A DNA stretch of 64,000 nucleotides from Lewinella sp. JB7 (GTDB taxonomy: Bacteria; Bacteroidota; Bacteroidia; Chitinophagales; Saprospiraceae). Within the stretch, counting starts at the first letter, position 1. Every line of letters starts with the position of its first letter. The notes under the pieces were generated by a model, which worked only from the letters and a program-made list of their open reading frames with translations, had not been told where the DNA came from and did no database searches. This document shows positions 1 to 8,028 of this stretch, in pieces. The position numbers and the translations under genes were made by a program. The stretch lies in contig NZ_JANCTD010000004.1 of the NCBI RefSeq assembly GCF_024297185.1, positions 1-64,000 of the forward strand. The letters run 5' to 3'.

Positions 1-205
1 AAACCAGTGTCGCTCCCGTCCGAAAACGGGCTCTCGTGGTATTCGTTAATTCTACGGCGTTGAACCTCGCCTGCCATTGATGTCAAAGATCGTTGCGTCG
101 GCAGGGAACCAAATCCCCTCGTTCTCAGCGCATCAGCCCCCTATGGGCCCACACCAAAAACACCAACTTTTCTATTCGTTTTTCGCCTTGCTTCCAAAGC
201 GGCTG
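1..205 (-). promoter_or_regulatory. rRNA operon leader (16S gene just beyond left edge)
   Basis: Read leftwards on the minus strand, this stretch begins downstream of promoter P3 and contains GATCTTTGACAT (80-91). This closely matches the GTTCTTTGACAT sequence, a boxA-like antitermination element, found in front of 16S rRNA genes across Bacteroidota. No protein-coding signal is visible. I infer that the 16S gene starts shortly left of base 1; the rRNA itself is not in the window, so this rests on the leader and promoters alone. Confidence 0.7.
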
Positions 206-236
206 CAAAAGTACAGCAAGTTATTTTCCCGTGCAA
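206..236 (-). promoter_or_regulatory. rRNA promoter P3
   Basis: On the minus strand, TTG (234-236), 20 nt, then TACTTTTG (206-213). This fits the Bacteroidota primary-sigma promoter (-33 TTG, -7 TAnnTTTG). It is the promoter nearest the presumed 16S gene and fires into the CTTTGACAT leader. Confidence 0.75.
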
Positions 237-309
237 GTTTTGAAGCAAAATAATTTCATTCGCTTCCCCGCCTACCCGGTCAAAATCCCCCGCTCGTTCG
301 CCGGGGCCG

Positions 310-341
310 CAAAGGTAGCATCACCCACTCCGTTCCTGCAA
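310..341 (-). promoter_or_regulatory. rRNA promoter P2
   Basis: On the minus strand, TTG (339-341), 21 nt, then TACCTTTG (310-317), an exact TAnnTTTG element. It lies about 105 bp upstream of P3 in the same direction, with no gene between. Confidence 0.75.
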
Positions 342-523
342 GCCCTCCGAAACATTTTTTCGAAAACTTATCTACAAGCCGAAGCCTCCCCCCGGGGCGA
401 TCCGTCCACCGCGCTGCGGCCGTTGCCGCAGACGCCTCGGGGGCGGAAGTCTTCACTATAGGGGGAACGCCAGTGGCCTCTGAAAGACCCGGCGGGTGCG
501 CGCACTTATCGTTTGCGGGATGG

Positions 524-555
524 CAAAGATAAGGTCCCGGACGGAACCCCTGCAA
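524..555 (-). promoter_or_regulatory. rRNA promoter P1
   Basis: On the minus strand, TTG (553-555), 21 nt, then TATCTTTG (524-531). It is the most distal of three same-direction promoters and sits directly behind the glnA terminator, as expected for a promoter insulated from read-through. Confidence 0.7.
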
Positions 556-617
556 GCTCCCGGCCAGGTTTTATTTCATGGCTCCTTGTTTAATGGACTG
601 CTCCCGCGTTCCCGCAC

Positions 618-652
618 AAAAAAAACCCGGCCTCCCCTTGGGGAAGACCGGG
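618..652 (-). terminator. Terminator after glnA
   Basis: On the minus strand a GC-rich hairpin (arms CCCGGTCTTCCCC and GGGGAGGCCGGG) is followed by eight T. It lies about 95 nt after the glnA stop and just before the rRNA promoters, so it separates the nitrogen operon from the rRNA operon. Confidence 0.85.
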
Positions 653-747
653 CAAAGTGGTGGGTACCCGAATAGCGGGAACCTGAGCTGATTTAACCTT
701 CTTTAGTCTCTTTGGTGGGTAAGGGAAGGCTAAATCGGCACGTCGGA

Positions 748-1764
748 TCAGACGGAGGCGGGCTTGACCGTCTTTACGATCCGGGCGGCAACCTTATAGG
801 GGTCGGCCGCGCTGTTGGGGCGACGGTCTTCCAACCAACCCTTCCAGCCCCGTTCAACGGTAGCGATGGGGATGCGGATGGAGGCGCCGCGATCGGAAAC
901 CCCGAAGCTGAACTGGTCGATGCTCTGGGTCTCGTGCTTGCCGGTCAGGCGAAGGTGGTTGTCGTAACCGTACACGTTGATGTGCTCCTTTACGTAGGGG
1001 CGGAAAGCCTCGCATACTTTCTCGTAGTCTTCCCGCTTACCGCTGTCGCGCAGGAAGGAGTTGGAGAAGTTGGCGTGCATGCCCGATCCGTTCCAGTCTC
1101 CCTGGAGGGGCTTACAGTGGTACTCGACGTAGACGCCGTACTGTTCGGCGGTGCGTTCCAGGAGGAAGCGCGCCATCCAGATCTGGTCGCCGGCTTCCTT
1201 GGCCCCCTTGGCGAAGGTCTGGAATTCCCACTGTCCGGGAGCGACTTCGGCGTTGATGCCTTCCACGTTGAGGCCGGCATCGAGACAGGCGTCGAGGTGC
1301 TCCTCGATGATTTCGCGTCCGAAGGCGCGGCGGGCACCTACCGAGCAGTAGTAAGGACCCTGGGGCGCGGGCTGGGAACCGTCGGCGGGAAACCCGAGGG
1401 GCTTGCCGGTTTCGGTGTCCATCAGGAAGTACTCCTGTTCGAAGCCGAACCAGAAGTCCTGGTCCTCGTCGTCGATGGTGGCCCGCCCATTGGAGGAGTG
1501 GGGCGTACCGTCGGAGTTGAGGACTTCGGTGAGTACGATGTAGCCGTTCTTGCGCTGGGGATCGGGCACGATCATGACGGGCTTGAGCAGACAGTCGGAG
1601 CTGCCGCCTTCGGCCTGGTTGGTGCTGGATCCGTCGAAGGACCACATGGGGCAATCGTCCAGCTCGCCGCTAAAGTCGGCTTCGATGCGGGTTTTGCAGC
1701 GCAGGGTCTGCATGGGCTCGCTGCCATCGAGCCAAACGTACTGGAGCTTATACTTAGTAGCCAT
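748..1764 (-). CDS. glnA: Glutamine synthetase, type II (eukaryotic-like)
   Basis: Makes glutamine from glutamate, ammonia and ATP in the cytoplasm. The 338-residue length and motifs are those of GSII, not the ~470-residue bacterial GSI: WSFDGSST near residue 42, GFEQEYF at 107-113, NAEVAPGQWEFQ at 171-182, NGSGMHANFS at 225-234 and DRGASIRIP near 296. The metal- and substrate-binding Glu residues in these motifs are present, so it should be active. GSII lacks the adenylylation loop of GSI, so control is probably transcriptional or by feedback. It is the last gene of the leftward P-II/Amt/porin cluster, 114 nt after the porin gene, and a strong terminator follows it. Confidence 0.95.
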   Translation of the reverse strand: MATKYKLQYVWLDGSEPMQTLRCKTRIEADFSGELDDCPMWSFDGSSTNQAEGGSSDCLLKPVMIVPDPQRKNGYIVLTEVLNSDGTPHSSNGRATIDDEDQDFWFGFEQEYFLMDTETGKPLGFPADGSQPAPQGPYYCSVGARRAFGREIIEEHLDACLDAGLNVEGINAEVAPGQWEFQTFAKGAKEAGDQIWMARFLLERTAEQYGVYVEYHCKPLQGDWNGSGMHANFSNSFLRDSGKREDYEKVCEAFRPYVKEHINVYGYDNHLRLTGKHETQSIDQFSFGVSDRGASIRIPIATVERGWKGWLEDRRPNSAADPYKVAARIVKTVKPASV

Positions 1765-1878
1765 AAATGAAAATTGGGTTAAATCAGAAATTAAGGAATG
1801 TGGGGCGGGACCGCGGGTGCGGGCGATTTTTGGGGAACAGCCGTGCGACCGGGCATCCGTCCGTTGGTGTGATTGGGA

Positions 1879-3000
1879 TTAGAAGGAGTATACACCGGCC
1901 AGAAAGATGGCCAGGGCGCTGTCGTCGTCGGCTTCTTCGCCGAAGGTAAAGCCGTTGCTACCGGTATCGAAGCGGATTTCCGGGATGATCCGCAGGGGAC
2001 CGACTTCGATATTACCGCTTGCGGTAAGGGCCAGGACACTCGGTTGGTCGGTATCGTCCCCGTCCACCGCGGTATTGGCAAAGTACTCGCCCCGCAGCGA
2101 CAAATCAAAACCCTCGCCCACGCCGACGGTAGTATAGAGGGCCGTGCCGAAGAAGCCACCCGCGTCCGTACCGTCTACGCTGGTCGCGTAGTTGCTGGCG
2201 TTGAGGCCGAACATCAGGCTTTCCGAAGCCTCAAAAGTCGCGGTGAGGTCGACCTGAAACTCGTAAAGGTCGTCTTCGGTATCGTTGACCATTTCGCCCT
2301 CGGCGTCTTTGCCGTACAGCACGTTCAGGTAGGCGGAGAGTCCACCGGCTTCGGCGCTCAGCTGACCGCCGAGGTGCTTACCCGACACGACGTCTAACTT
2401 AGAGTCCGTATCGTTGAAGATACCCACCATGGCTCCGAAACCGTCCGCGATGGCTATATCCACTTTGGCGCCCGTGTGGTAAAACGGTCCGTTGCTGAAG
2501 AGGTAGCTCATGCTGTAGTTCATGTTTGCCGGGGCGTCGATGACTTCGTAGCCGACAAAGGTACCGAAGTTGCCCAGGGTGAAGGTGAGGGCGTCCGAGG
2601 GGGAGTAGGTCACGTACAACTGCTGCACGGTCGAGGCGAAGTTGGTACCGGCGACTCCGAGATTGCTGTCGCTGTTCGCGGCCACGGCGCGGGGACCGAA
2701 GCCGATCTGCCCGACGAAGCTCACCTTACCGAAAGACTTTTCGGCCAGCAGGTTCACGTTACCGATGCCGAAGGTGTTGGCATAATCGGTAAAGGACGAT
2801 CCGAACACCAGGGGTGCTTCCTCCGCGCTGCCGGAGTTTGAAAGATTAGCCTGGTAGTAGGCATCCACGTAACCGGAAAACTGGAAGGACGGCTCTTCCT
2901 CCTCTTCTTCGCTGGCCACGACCTCCGGGTCCTGGGCGAACAACGGGGCGGTGAAGAGCAGCAGGAGTAAGACGAACAGGGGTTGAGTAGTAAGTTTCAT
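1879..3000 (-). CDS. Outer-membrane beta-barrel porin of the ammonium cluster
   Basis: The 373-residue protein starts with a signal peptide (MKLTTQPLFVLLLLLFTAPLFA), then a Glu-rich stretch (about residues 30-36), then alternating aromatic/polar strands typical of a beta-barrel, and ends in ...AGVYSF with a terminal Phe, the usual last-strand signature. It resembles the Bacteroidota putative beta-barrel porin-2 (BBP2/OmpL-like) family. It lies 51 nt after amt and before glnA, so I infer that it helps small nitrogen compounds cross the outer membrane. The substrate cannot be read from the sequence. The barrel is rich in Asp and Glu, which would suit a cation-selective pore (inference). Confidence 0.8.
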   Translation of the reverse strand: MKLTTQPLFVLLLLLFTAPLFAQDPEVVASEEEEEEPSFQFSGYVDAYYQANLSNSGSAEEAPLVFGSSFTDYANTFGIGNVNLLAEKSFGKVSFVGQIGFGPRAVAANSDSNLGVAGTNFASTVQQLYVTYSPSDALTFTLGNFGTFVGYEVIDAPANMNYSMSYLFSNGPFYHTGAKVDIAIADGFGAMVGIFNDTDSKLDVVSGKHLGGQLSAEAGGLSAYLNVLYGKDAEGEMVNDTEDDLYEFQVDLTATFEASESLMFGLNASNYATSVDGTDAGGFFGTALYTTVGVGEGFDLSLRGEYFANTAVDGDDTDQPSVLALTASGNIEVGPLRIIPEIRFDTGSNGFTFGEEADDDSALAIFLAGVYSF

Positions 3001-3051
3001 ATTCGTTGATTTTGGGGGTAATTGGGAGGTCGAATCGGTGGCCCTTACGGA

Positions 3052-4314
3052 CTAGTCGCTAGTGAGTTGGAATACGCCGTCCTCCTTGGATAGCGTGTAG
3101 GCGTGCATATCGTGCTCCCCGAGGTCGAGGCCGCGGATCTCCTCTTCTTCTTCGACCCGGATACCCATCAGGGCCTTCAGGGCACTGAAGATCATGAAGC
3201 TGGTGGTGAAGGAGAAGGCGCCGACGGCGAGGGTTCCGACCAGCTGGGTCACGAATTGTCCCATACCGGCACTCGCACCGAAGAGGCCTACGGCGAGTGT
3301 ACCCCAGATGCCACAGACACCGTGTACGGAGGTAGCACCTACGGGATCGTCCAGGCGCAGGGTCTTATCGAAAAAGACGATGCTGAGCGGGATGATGATG
3401 CCGGCAATCAGGCCGATGATGATGGCCTCCGCGCCCGTCATGAGGTCGGCGCCGGCCGTGATTCCCACTAGGCCACCCAGAATACCGTTGAGTACCATGG
3501 ACAGGTCGTAGGATTTGAACAGCACGTAGCCCATGAAGAAGGCGGCTACGCCCCCGGCGGCGGCGGCCAGGGAGGTCGTCACGAACACGAGGCTTACGCC
3601 GTTGGGGTCGGCACTTAGCACGGAACCTCCGTTGAAGCCGTACCAACCGAACCACAGTAGGAATACTCCGATGGCCGCCAGCGGCATGCTGTGTCCGGGA
3701 ATGGCGGTCACCGTTCCGTCCGAACGGTACTTACCCCGGCGGGCGCCGAGGAGAATGATGGCGGCGAGCGCGGCGAAGCCACCGGCGGCGTGTACCAGGG
3801 TGGAGCCGGCAAAGTCGTAGAAGCCCATGGCGGAGAGCCAGCCACCGCCCCACTGCCACATGCCCGTGATGGGGTAGCTGATGGCTACGAATACGGCGGC
3901 GAAGATGAGGAAGGGAACCAGTTTGACCCGTTCGGCGACGGCACCGGAAACGATGGTGGCACAGGTCGCGGCGAACATGGCCTGAAAGATGAAGTCCGAA
4001 TATCCGGTGTAGGTCGCCCCGGCCTCGGCGGCGGCGGCGTAGTCGGCGGTAGCTCCGGCGGCCCAGTCCATGACGCCGAAGGCCCCGATGAACCCACCGG
4101 CGTACTCATCACCGGGGTACATCAGGTTGTAACCGACGAAAAAGTAGGTCAGCAGCCCGATGCTGATGATCATGGAGTTTTTGAAGAGGATGTTGACGAC
4201 GTTCTTACGCTGAACGAAGCCGGCCTCGAGGCTGGCGAAACCGAGGTGCATGATGAAGACCAGACAGGTCGCCACCAGGATCCAGAGGTTGTTTACGGTG
4301 AACATTGCTTCCAT
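3052..4314 (-). CDS. amt: Ammonium transporter Amt
   Basis: Inner-membrane Amt/Mep/Rh channel of 420 residues with eleven likely membrane segments. The twin histidines of the conduction pore are present (His175 in STLVHAAGG and His331 in GATSVHGVCGIWG), as are the FHGAxx-like and D-P-V-G-A signatures. The cytoplasmic tail (MGIRVEEEEEIRGLDLGEHDMHAYTL) is the usual C-terminal regulatory segment contacted by P-II proteins. It lies between the P-II gene (161 nt upstream) and the porin gene, the standard glnK-amtB pairing in which P-II blocks the channel when nitrogen is plentiful. Confidence 0.95.
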   Translation of the reverse strand: MEAMFTVNNLWILVATCLVFIMHLGFASLEAGFVQRKNVVNILFKNSMIISIGLLTYFFVGYNLMYPGDEYAGGFIGAFGVMDWAAGATADYAAAAEAGATYTGYSDFIFQAMFAATCATIVSGAVAERVKLVPFLIFAAVFVAISYPITGMWQWGGGWLSAMGFYDFAGSTLVHAAGGFAALAAIILLGARRGKYRSDGTVTAIPGHSMPLAAIGVFLLWFGWYGFNGGSVLSADPNGVSLVFVTTSLAAAAGGVAAFFMGYVLFKSYDLSMVLNGILGGLVGITAGADLMTGAEAIIIGLIAGIIIPLSIVFFDKTLRLDDPVGATSVHGVCGIWGTLAVGLFGASAGMGQFVTQLVGTLAVGAFSFTTSFMIFSALKALMGIRVEEEEEIRGLDLGEHDMHAYTLSKEDGVFQLTSD

Positions 4315-4376
4315 AGCGGGATGGTTGAAAAAGTTGTTTGGGGTGGTTAATGCCTATTGCTCAGGCGAAGGGTACC

Positions 4377-4424
4377 CCCGTCCGGATCCCGGGGACGGGA
4401 AATCGGTGCCCCCGCGTAGCGGGG
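4377..4424 (-). other. Two intercistronic hairpins between P-II gene and amt
   Basis: Two GC-rich inverted repeats lie in the 161-nt gap: CCCGTCC/GGACGGG (4377-4383 with 4393-4399) and CCCCGC-GTA-GCGGGG (4410-4424). No T-run follows on the minus strand, so they are not ordinary terminators. They may act as mRNA processing or stability elements that set P-II and Amt levels separately (inference). Confidence 0.45.
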
Positions 4425-4475
4425 AAGGGGTGGATTATATGGGGGAAGCGGAACGGTCAGTCCCGCGGGGTGATG

Positions 4476-4814
4476 CTAGATGGCGCTCTCGTTTTCCTCA
4501 CCGGTACGGATGCGAACGATGCGTTCGAGATCGTACACGATGATCTTGCCGTCGCCCACCTTACCGGTGCGGCCCGCGGAGGAAATGGCACCCACGATGG
4601 CGTCCACTTTGTCTACGGGAGCCACGATGTCGAGTTGCAGGCGGGCGATGTAGTCGGCGTCGTAGACGCTGCCGCGGTAAGTCAGCTGCTCGCCGCGCTG
4701 AAGTCCGAAACCCTTGACTTCACTGAGGGTGAAAAAGTTGACGTCGATGGCGGCCAGTGCATCACGGATGCTTTCGAAGCGCGACAGTCGTATGATAGCT
4801 TCAATCTTCTTCAT
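4476..4814 (-). CDS. glnB: P-II nitrogen regulatory protein
   Basis: Trimeric signal protein sensing 2-oxoglutarate, ATP/ADP and thus nitrogen status; 112 residues, normal for the family. The start MKKIEAIIRLSRFESIRDAL and the B-loop region SSAGRTGKVGDGKIIV are typical. The T-loop reads YRGSVY with Tyr51 kept, the residue uridylylated in enteric P-II; whether a uridylyltransferase acts here is unknown. The tail is short and acidic. It is the first gene of the cluster and directly precedes amt, so a GlnK-type role gating Amt is likely; the choice of glnB or glnK as a name is arbitrary from sequence. Confidence 0.92.
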   Translation of the reverse strand: MKKIEAIIRLSRFESIRDALAAIDVNFFTLSEVKGFGLQRGEQLTYRGSVYDADYIARLQLDIVAPVDKVDAIVGAISSAGRTGKVGDGKIIVYDLERIVRIRTGEENESAI

Positions 4815-5056
4815 GGAAGTAGTTATCTTTAGGCCGCTACGTGGTCAGCGACGGGCCCTAAAAGAGGTGATGTAAGAAGTCTATCCGGTTGGGGCTAAAA
4901 GAAAGGTTGGACGTCTCCTTCTCCTTGTCTGCTACAAAGATGCCCCCCTCCACGTCAGGGCACGCAGCGAACTAATTTGGCCATCTGTCATGCCTAAATG
5001 GGCTGTCATTTTAGCTATTTGCTGATTTTCAACCGGTTAACTCACTCCGCTTCCCC

Positions 5057-6625
5057 ATGCCAACGGCCGTAAAAGACCAGCTGTGGCGGCTCGTTAAGTC
5101 GCTTTCTAAAGCGGAAAAGCGCAATTTCAAGCTCTACGCCACCCGCGCCGGCTCTACGACCGACAATAAATTCATTCAGCTTTTCGACGTGATCGACCGC
5201 CTGGACCGCCCGGACGACGCGGCGGTCACCAAGCGGTTGCGCCTGAGTTCCGGGCAGTACTCCAATCTCAAGCGCCACCTGTACCAGCAAGTGCTGACGA
5301 GCCTGCGGCTCATTTTCATCAATAAGGAGATCGACATCGAACTGCGCGAGCAGATCGACTTTAGCCACATTCTCTACGGCAAGGGCCTTTACCTGGACGC
5401 CCTACGGTCCCTGGAACGGGCCAAGGGGCGGGCCGTCGAACACAACCGCGACCTCCTGCACCTGGAAATTCTGGAGTTTCAGAAACTGATCGAAGCCCGC
5501 CACATCACGCTGTCGCGCCAGGTCGACAACAAGATGGACTTGCTACTGAACGAGTCGGCCGAACGCAGCTACAGCGTCCTGAACACCAGCGAACTCTTCA
5601 ACCTGAACATTCAGATCCACGGCCGCTACATCGAACTGGGTCACAGCCGCACCGAAGTTGACTACCGGGAGAACGAAGCCTTCTGGCACAGCATTCAGAC
5701 CAAGCGCTTCGATCGCGACATCGTCACCAGCACCTTTCACCAGAAGATCAACCGCTTCCAGGCTTCGATGTGGTACCACTACATCCAACTCAACTTCGAG
5801 GACGCCCTGGAATCCGCGCTGAACGCCCTGACGCTTTTCCGCCTGAGCACCCACATGACGGTCAAGGATCCCGACCTCTACCTCCGCTGCCTCTACTACG
5901 TTTCGGTGTTCGCCTACCTGCGTGACGACGGCAGTCGCATGCGCCGCTACCTCGGGGTGCTGGACCAGTTCCTCGCCGACGAACTGGTGCTCCTCAACGA
6001 AAACAGTCAGCGCATCGGAGCCATATACCAGGCCCTCATGACCCTCAACCTCCACTTCATCGACCAAAACTGGAAGCAGGCCCGCCAGTACGGACGACGG
6101 TTGGTCACGCGGTACGCCTCCGGCGACTTTCAGGCCACCGAGCACCGGTGGGGACAGTTTCTCTACAAGCTCGCGGCCGCCTGCTTCGTGCTGCGCCACT
6201 ACAACGAAGCCCTGGACTACCTCAATGAGATCATCAATATGAAGATGGGTATCCTCCGGGAAGACCTGTTGCTCAATACCCGTCTGCTCCACCTGCTCTG
6301 CAACTTCGAACTGGACAACCGCGCGCTCGTCGACTATCACCTCACGAACTTCACCCGGCAAATGCGCCGCAGCACGGAGACCGCCGACATCCACCGCATC
6401 GCCGCAACCGGGCTCCGAAAGCTCCTCAAAACGGTACCCGCCGAGCACGCCGACATTTACGAGCAACTAGACCGGGACATCCGCCGGACGGCCGCTCAGG
6501 ACCCCTTCGAGTTCAAAGCGCTGCTCTACTTCGATCTCACCAAGTGGACCGGTTTACACCTCGCTCCGTCCCGCCCCGACTCGTCGCCCAGTTTCGAACC
6601 GGCCTCTCCGGCGGGGGATGCCTGA
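5057..6625 (+). CDS. Unrecognised helical repeat protein
   Basis: A 522-residue soluble protein without signal peptide or membrane segment. It is almost wholly helical, with regularly spaced aromatic and Leu/Ala positions suggestive of TPR-like repeats (for example RHYNEALDYLNEIINM near residue 385 and NFEDALESALNALTLF near 245). The N-terminus (DQLWRLVKSLSKAEKRNFKLYATR) is basic and could bind nucleic acid or a partner. Similar long helical proteins of unknown function are common in Bacteroidota. It is divergent from the P-II gene and convergent with the tolC-like gene (4-nt gap), so it stands alone. No function is assigned. Confidence 0.75.
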   Translation: MPTAVKDQLWRLVKSLSKAEKRNFKLYATRAGSTTDNKFIQLFDVIDRLDRPDDAAVTKRLRLSSGQYSNLKRHLYQQVLTSLRLIFINKEIDIELREQIDFSHILYGKGLYLDALRSLERAKGRAVEHNRDLLHLEILEFQKLIEARHITLSRQVDNKMDLLLNESAERSYSVLNTSELFNLNIQIHGRYIELGHSRTEVDYRENEAFWHSIQTKRFDRDIVTSTFHQKINRFQASMWYHYIQLNFEDALESALNALTLFRLSTHMTVKDPDLYLRCLYYVSVFAYLRDDGSRMRRYLGVLDQFLADELVLLNENSQRIGAIYQALMTLNLHFIDQNWKQARQYGRRLVTRYASGDFQATEHRWGQFLYKLAAACFVLRHYNEALDYLNEIINMKMGILREDLLLNTRLLHLLCNFELDNRALVDYHLTNFTRQMRRSTETADIHRIAATGLRKLLKTVPAEHADIYEQLDRDIRRTAAQDPFEFKALLYFDLTKWTGLHLAPSRPDSSPSFEPASPAGDA

Positions 6626-6629
6626 TGCC

Positions 6630-8027
6630 CTATTGCCCGGCCGCGGGCCCGATGCGGCCGGCGGCGAAATCCAGGGCCAGCAGCGCCTTGCGGTGCTTTA
6701 CCAGAATGTCGAGTCGCTTCACGTTCGCCTCGATGAAAGCCACCTCCCGATTATTTACCAGGAATAGGGAGCTTTCCCCGGCCCGGAAGAGTTCCCGCTC
6801 TCCCGCGAGCAGCCGGCCGTAGTCGGCGGCGTTGCGGGTCGCCAGGTCGAACTGGGCGACGGTCGTCCGGGCTTCGTTAGCGGCCTGCTCCACCTTCACC
6901 CGCAGCGCCGCCCGTTTGTCGCTGAGTTCCAGTTGGGTTTCGCTGAGCTTGATCCGCGTCAGCTGCAGTTTTCCGCGTTCCTTGCGTAGGAGCAACGACT
7001 GGCTAAAGCTTATTCCCCACTTGTAGTTACTGGCGGAGTATGCTTCCAGCGGCTGGGTGCTTCCCCCGGCTACGAGGGCATTGTATTTCAGGTCCAGCCG
7101 TGGTTTGAGTTGTTCCCGCTGCAGTCGCTCGTCAATTTCCAGTTCACTTACCTTCAGGCGGGTCCGCGTCAGTTCGGGGTTCTCCGCACCGGGGTCGGGG
7201 GTTGCCGGCAGGATTACCCGCACGGTAGCGGGATCGGGGGGGCGGGTGTCTTCTTCCAGTTCGAGGGGCACGACGCCGTCCAGCCACAGAAAGGCCTCCA
7301 GAGCGGTACGCGCATTGATCAGGTTCAGTTCGGCCTCCGCAAGGCTGAGTTGACGGTTCTGCAGCAGGATACTGGCCTCGAGCGTATCGATCGCCGGACG
7401 GTCGCCCAGTCTTGCTCCGGCGACCACCGCGGCGTAACGGGTGCGTGCCAGTTCCACCGCTTCGGCGTAGATCCGCACGGCTCCCTGCGCGCCCGCCCAT
7501 TCCCAGTACCGGCTTCCCGCCGCGTACAGCAATTCGTTCAACTGGATAAGCCGGTCGGCCTCGGTAGCGCTGCGGTACAATTCGGCCCGCCGCAGTTCCG
7601 CCCTGCGCTCGTCAAACAACAGGCCCCGGGCCAGCGATACGGAAAGCCCGGCGGCAAAGAGCCCGTCGTCCGGCACCGTCCGCTCGGGGTTCAGGTAGTA
7701 CCCGTCGTTGCGCTCGTAGGCGGCGCTGAGCTCCACGCCAAACCAGGTGGGCACCTTCAGGCCCGCCTCCCCCACGCTGTAGTAGCGGGTGCCCTTGAAG
7801 TATTTCTGCGCGAGATCCCCGTAGAGTTTCGGATCGAATCCACCGCGCGCCTGTTGGAGCAGGGCCCGGGCCCGCTCGCGCTGCAGTTCGGCCCGGACGG
7901 CCAGGGGGTGATGGTCGGCCACCCAGTTCAGGAGGTCGTTTTGCGTCAGCGTATCGGGGAGATCCTGCGCGGCTACGGGGGCGGCCAGCAGGAAGAAAAA
8001 CAGGGCGAGGTACTTCACGACGGACAA
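6630..8027 (-). CDS. TolC-family outer-membrane efflux protein
   Basis: A 465-residue protein with signal peptide (MSVVKYLALFFFLLAAPVAAQ) and two similar halves rich in long amphipathic helices, the OEP/TolC pattern; such proteins trimerise into a barrel plus periplasmic tunnel. Typical stretches are RAELQRERARALLQQARGGFDPKLYGDL near the N-terminus and ARTRYAAVVAGARLGDRPAIDTLEA mid-protein. It is the third gene of a tight leftward operon (1 nt after the HlyD-like gene) and should be the exit duct for that exporter. Confidence 0.88.
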   Translation of the reverse strand: MSVVKYLALFFFLLAAPVAAQDLPDTLTQNDLLNWVADHHPLAVRAELQRERARALLQQARGGFDPKLYGDLAQKYFKGTRYYSVGEAGLKVPTWFGVELSAAYERNDGYYLNPERTVPDDGLFAAGLSVSLARGLLFDERRAELRRAELYRSATEADRLIQLNELLYAAGSRYWEWAGAQGAVRIYAEAVELARTRYAAVVAGARLGDRPAIDTLEASILLQNRQLSLAEAELNLINARTALEAFLWLDGVVPLELEEDTRPPDPATVRVILPATPDPGAENPELTRTRLKVSELEIDERLQREQLKPRLDLKYNALVAGGSTQPLEAYSASNYKWGISFSQSLLLRKERGKLQLTRIKLSETQLELSDKRAALRVKVEQAANEARTTVAQFDLATRNAADYGRLLAGERELFRAGESSLFLVNNREVAFIEANVKRLDILVKHRKALLALDFAAGRIGPAAGQ

Positions 8028-8028
8028 C

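Noticed and set aside
93-555. Two open frames within the rRNA leader/promoter region
   Set aside because: They cross promoters and the leader, have no family features, and composition is unlike the real genes.
712-1770. A 352-codon open frame on the plus strand opposite glnA
   Set aside because: It is a full shadow of glnA, has low-complexity Val/Gly/Ala composition and no domain; long antisense frames are common in this GC-rich, codon-biased sequence.
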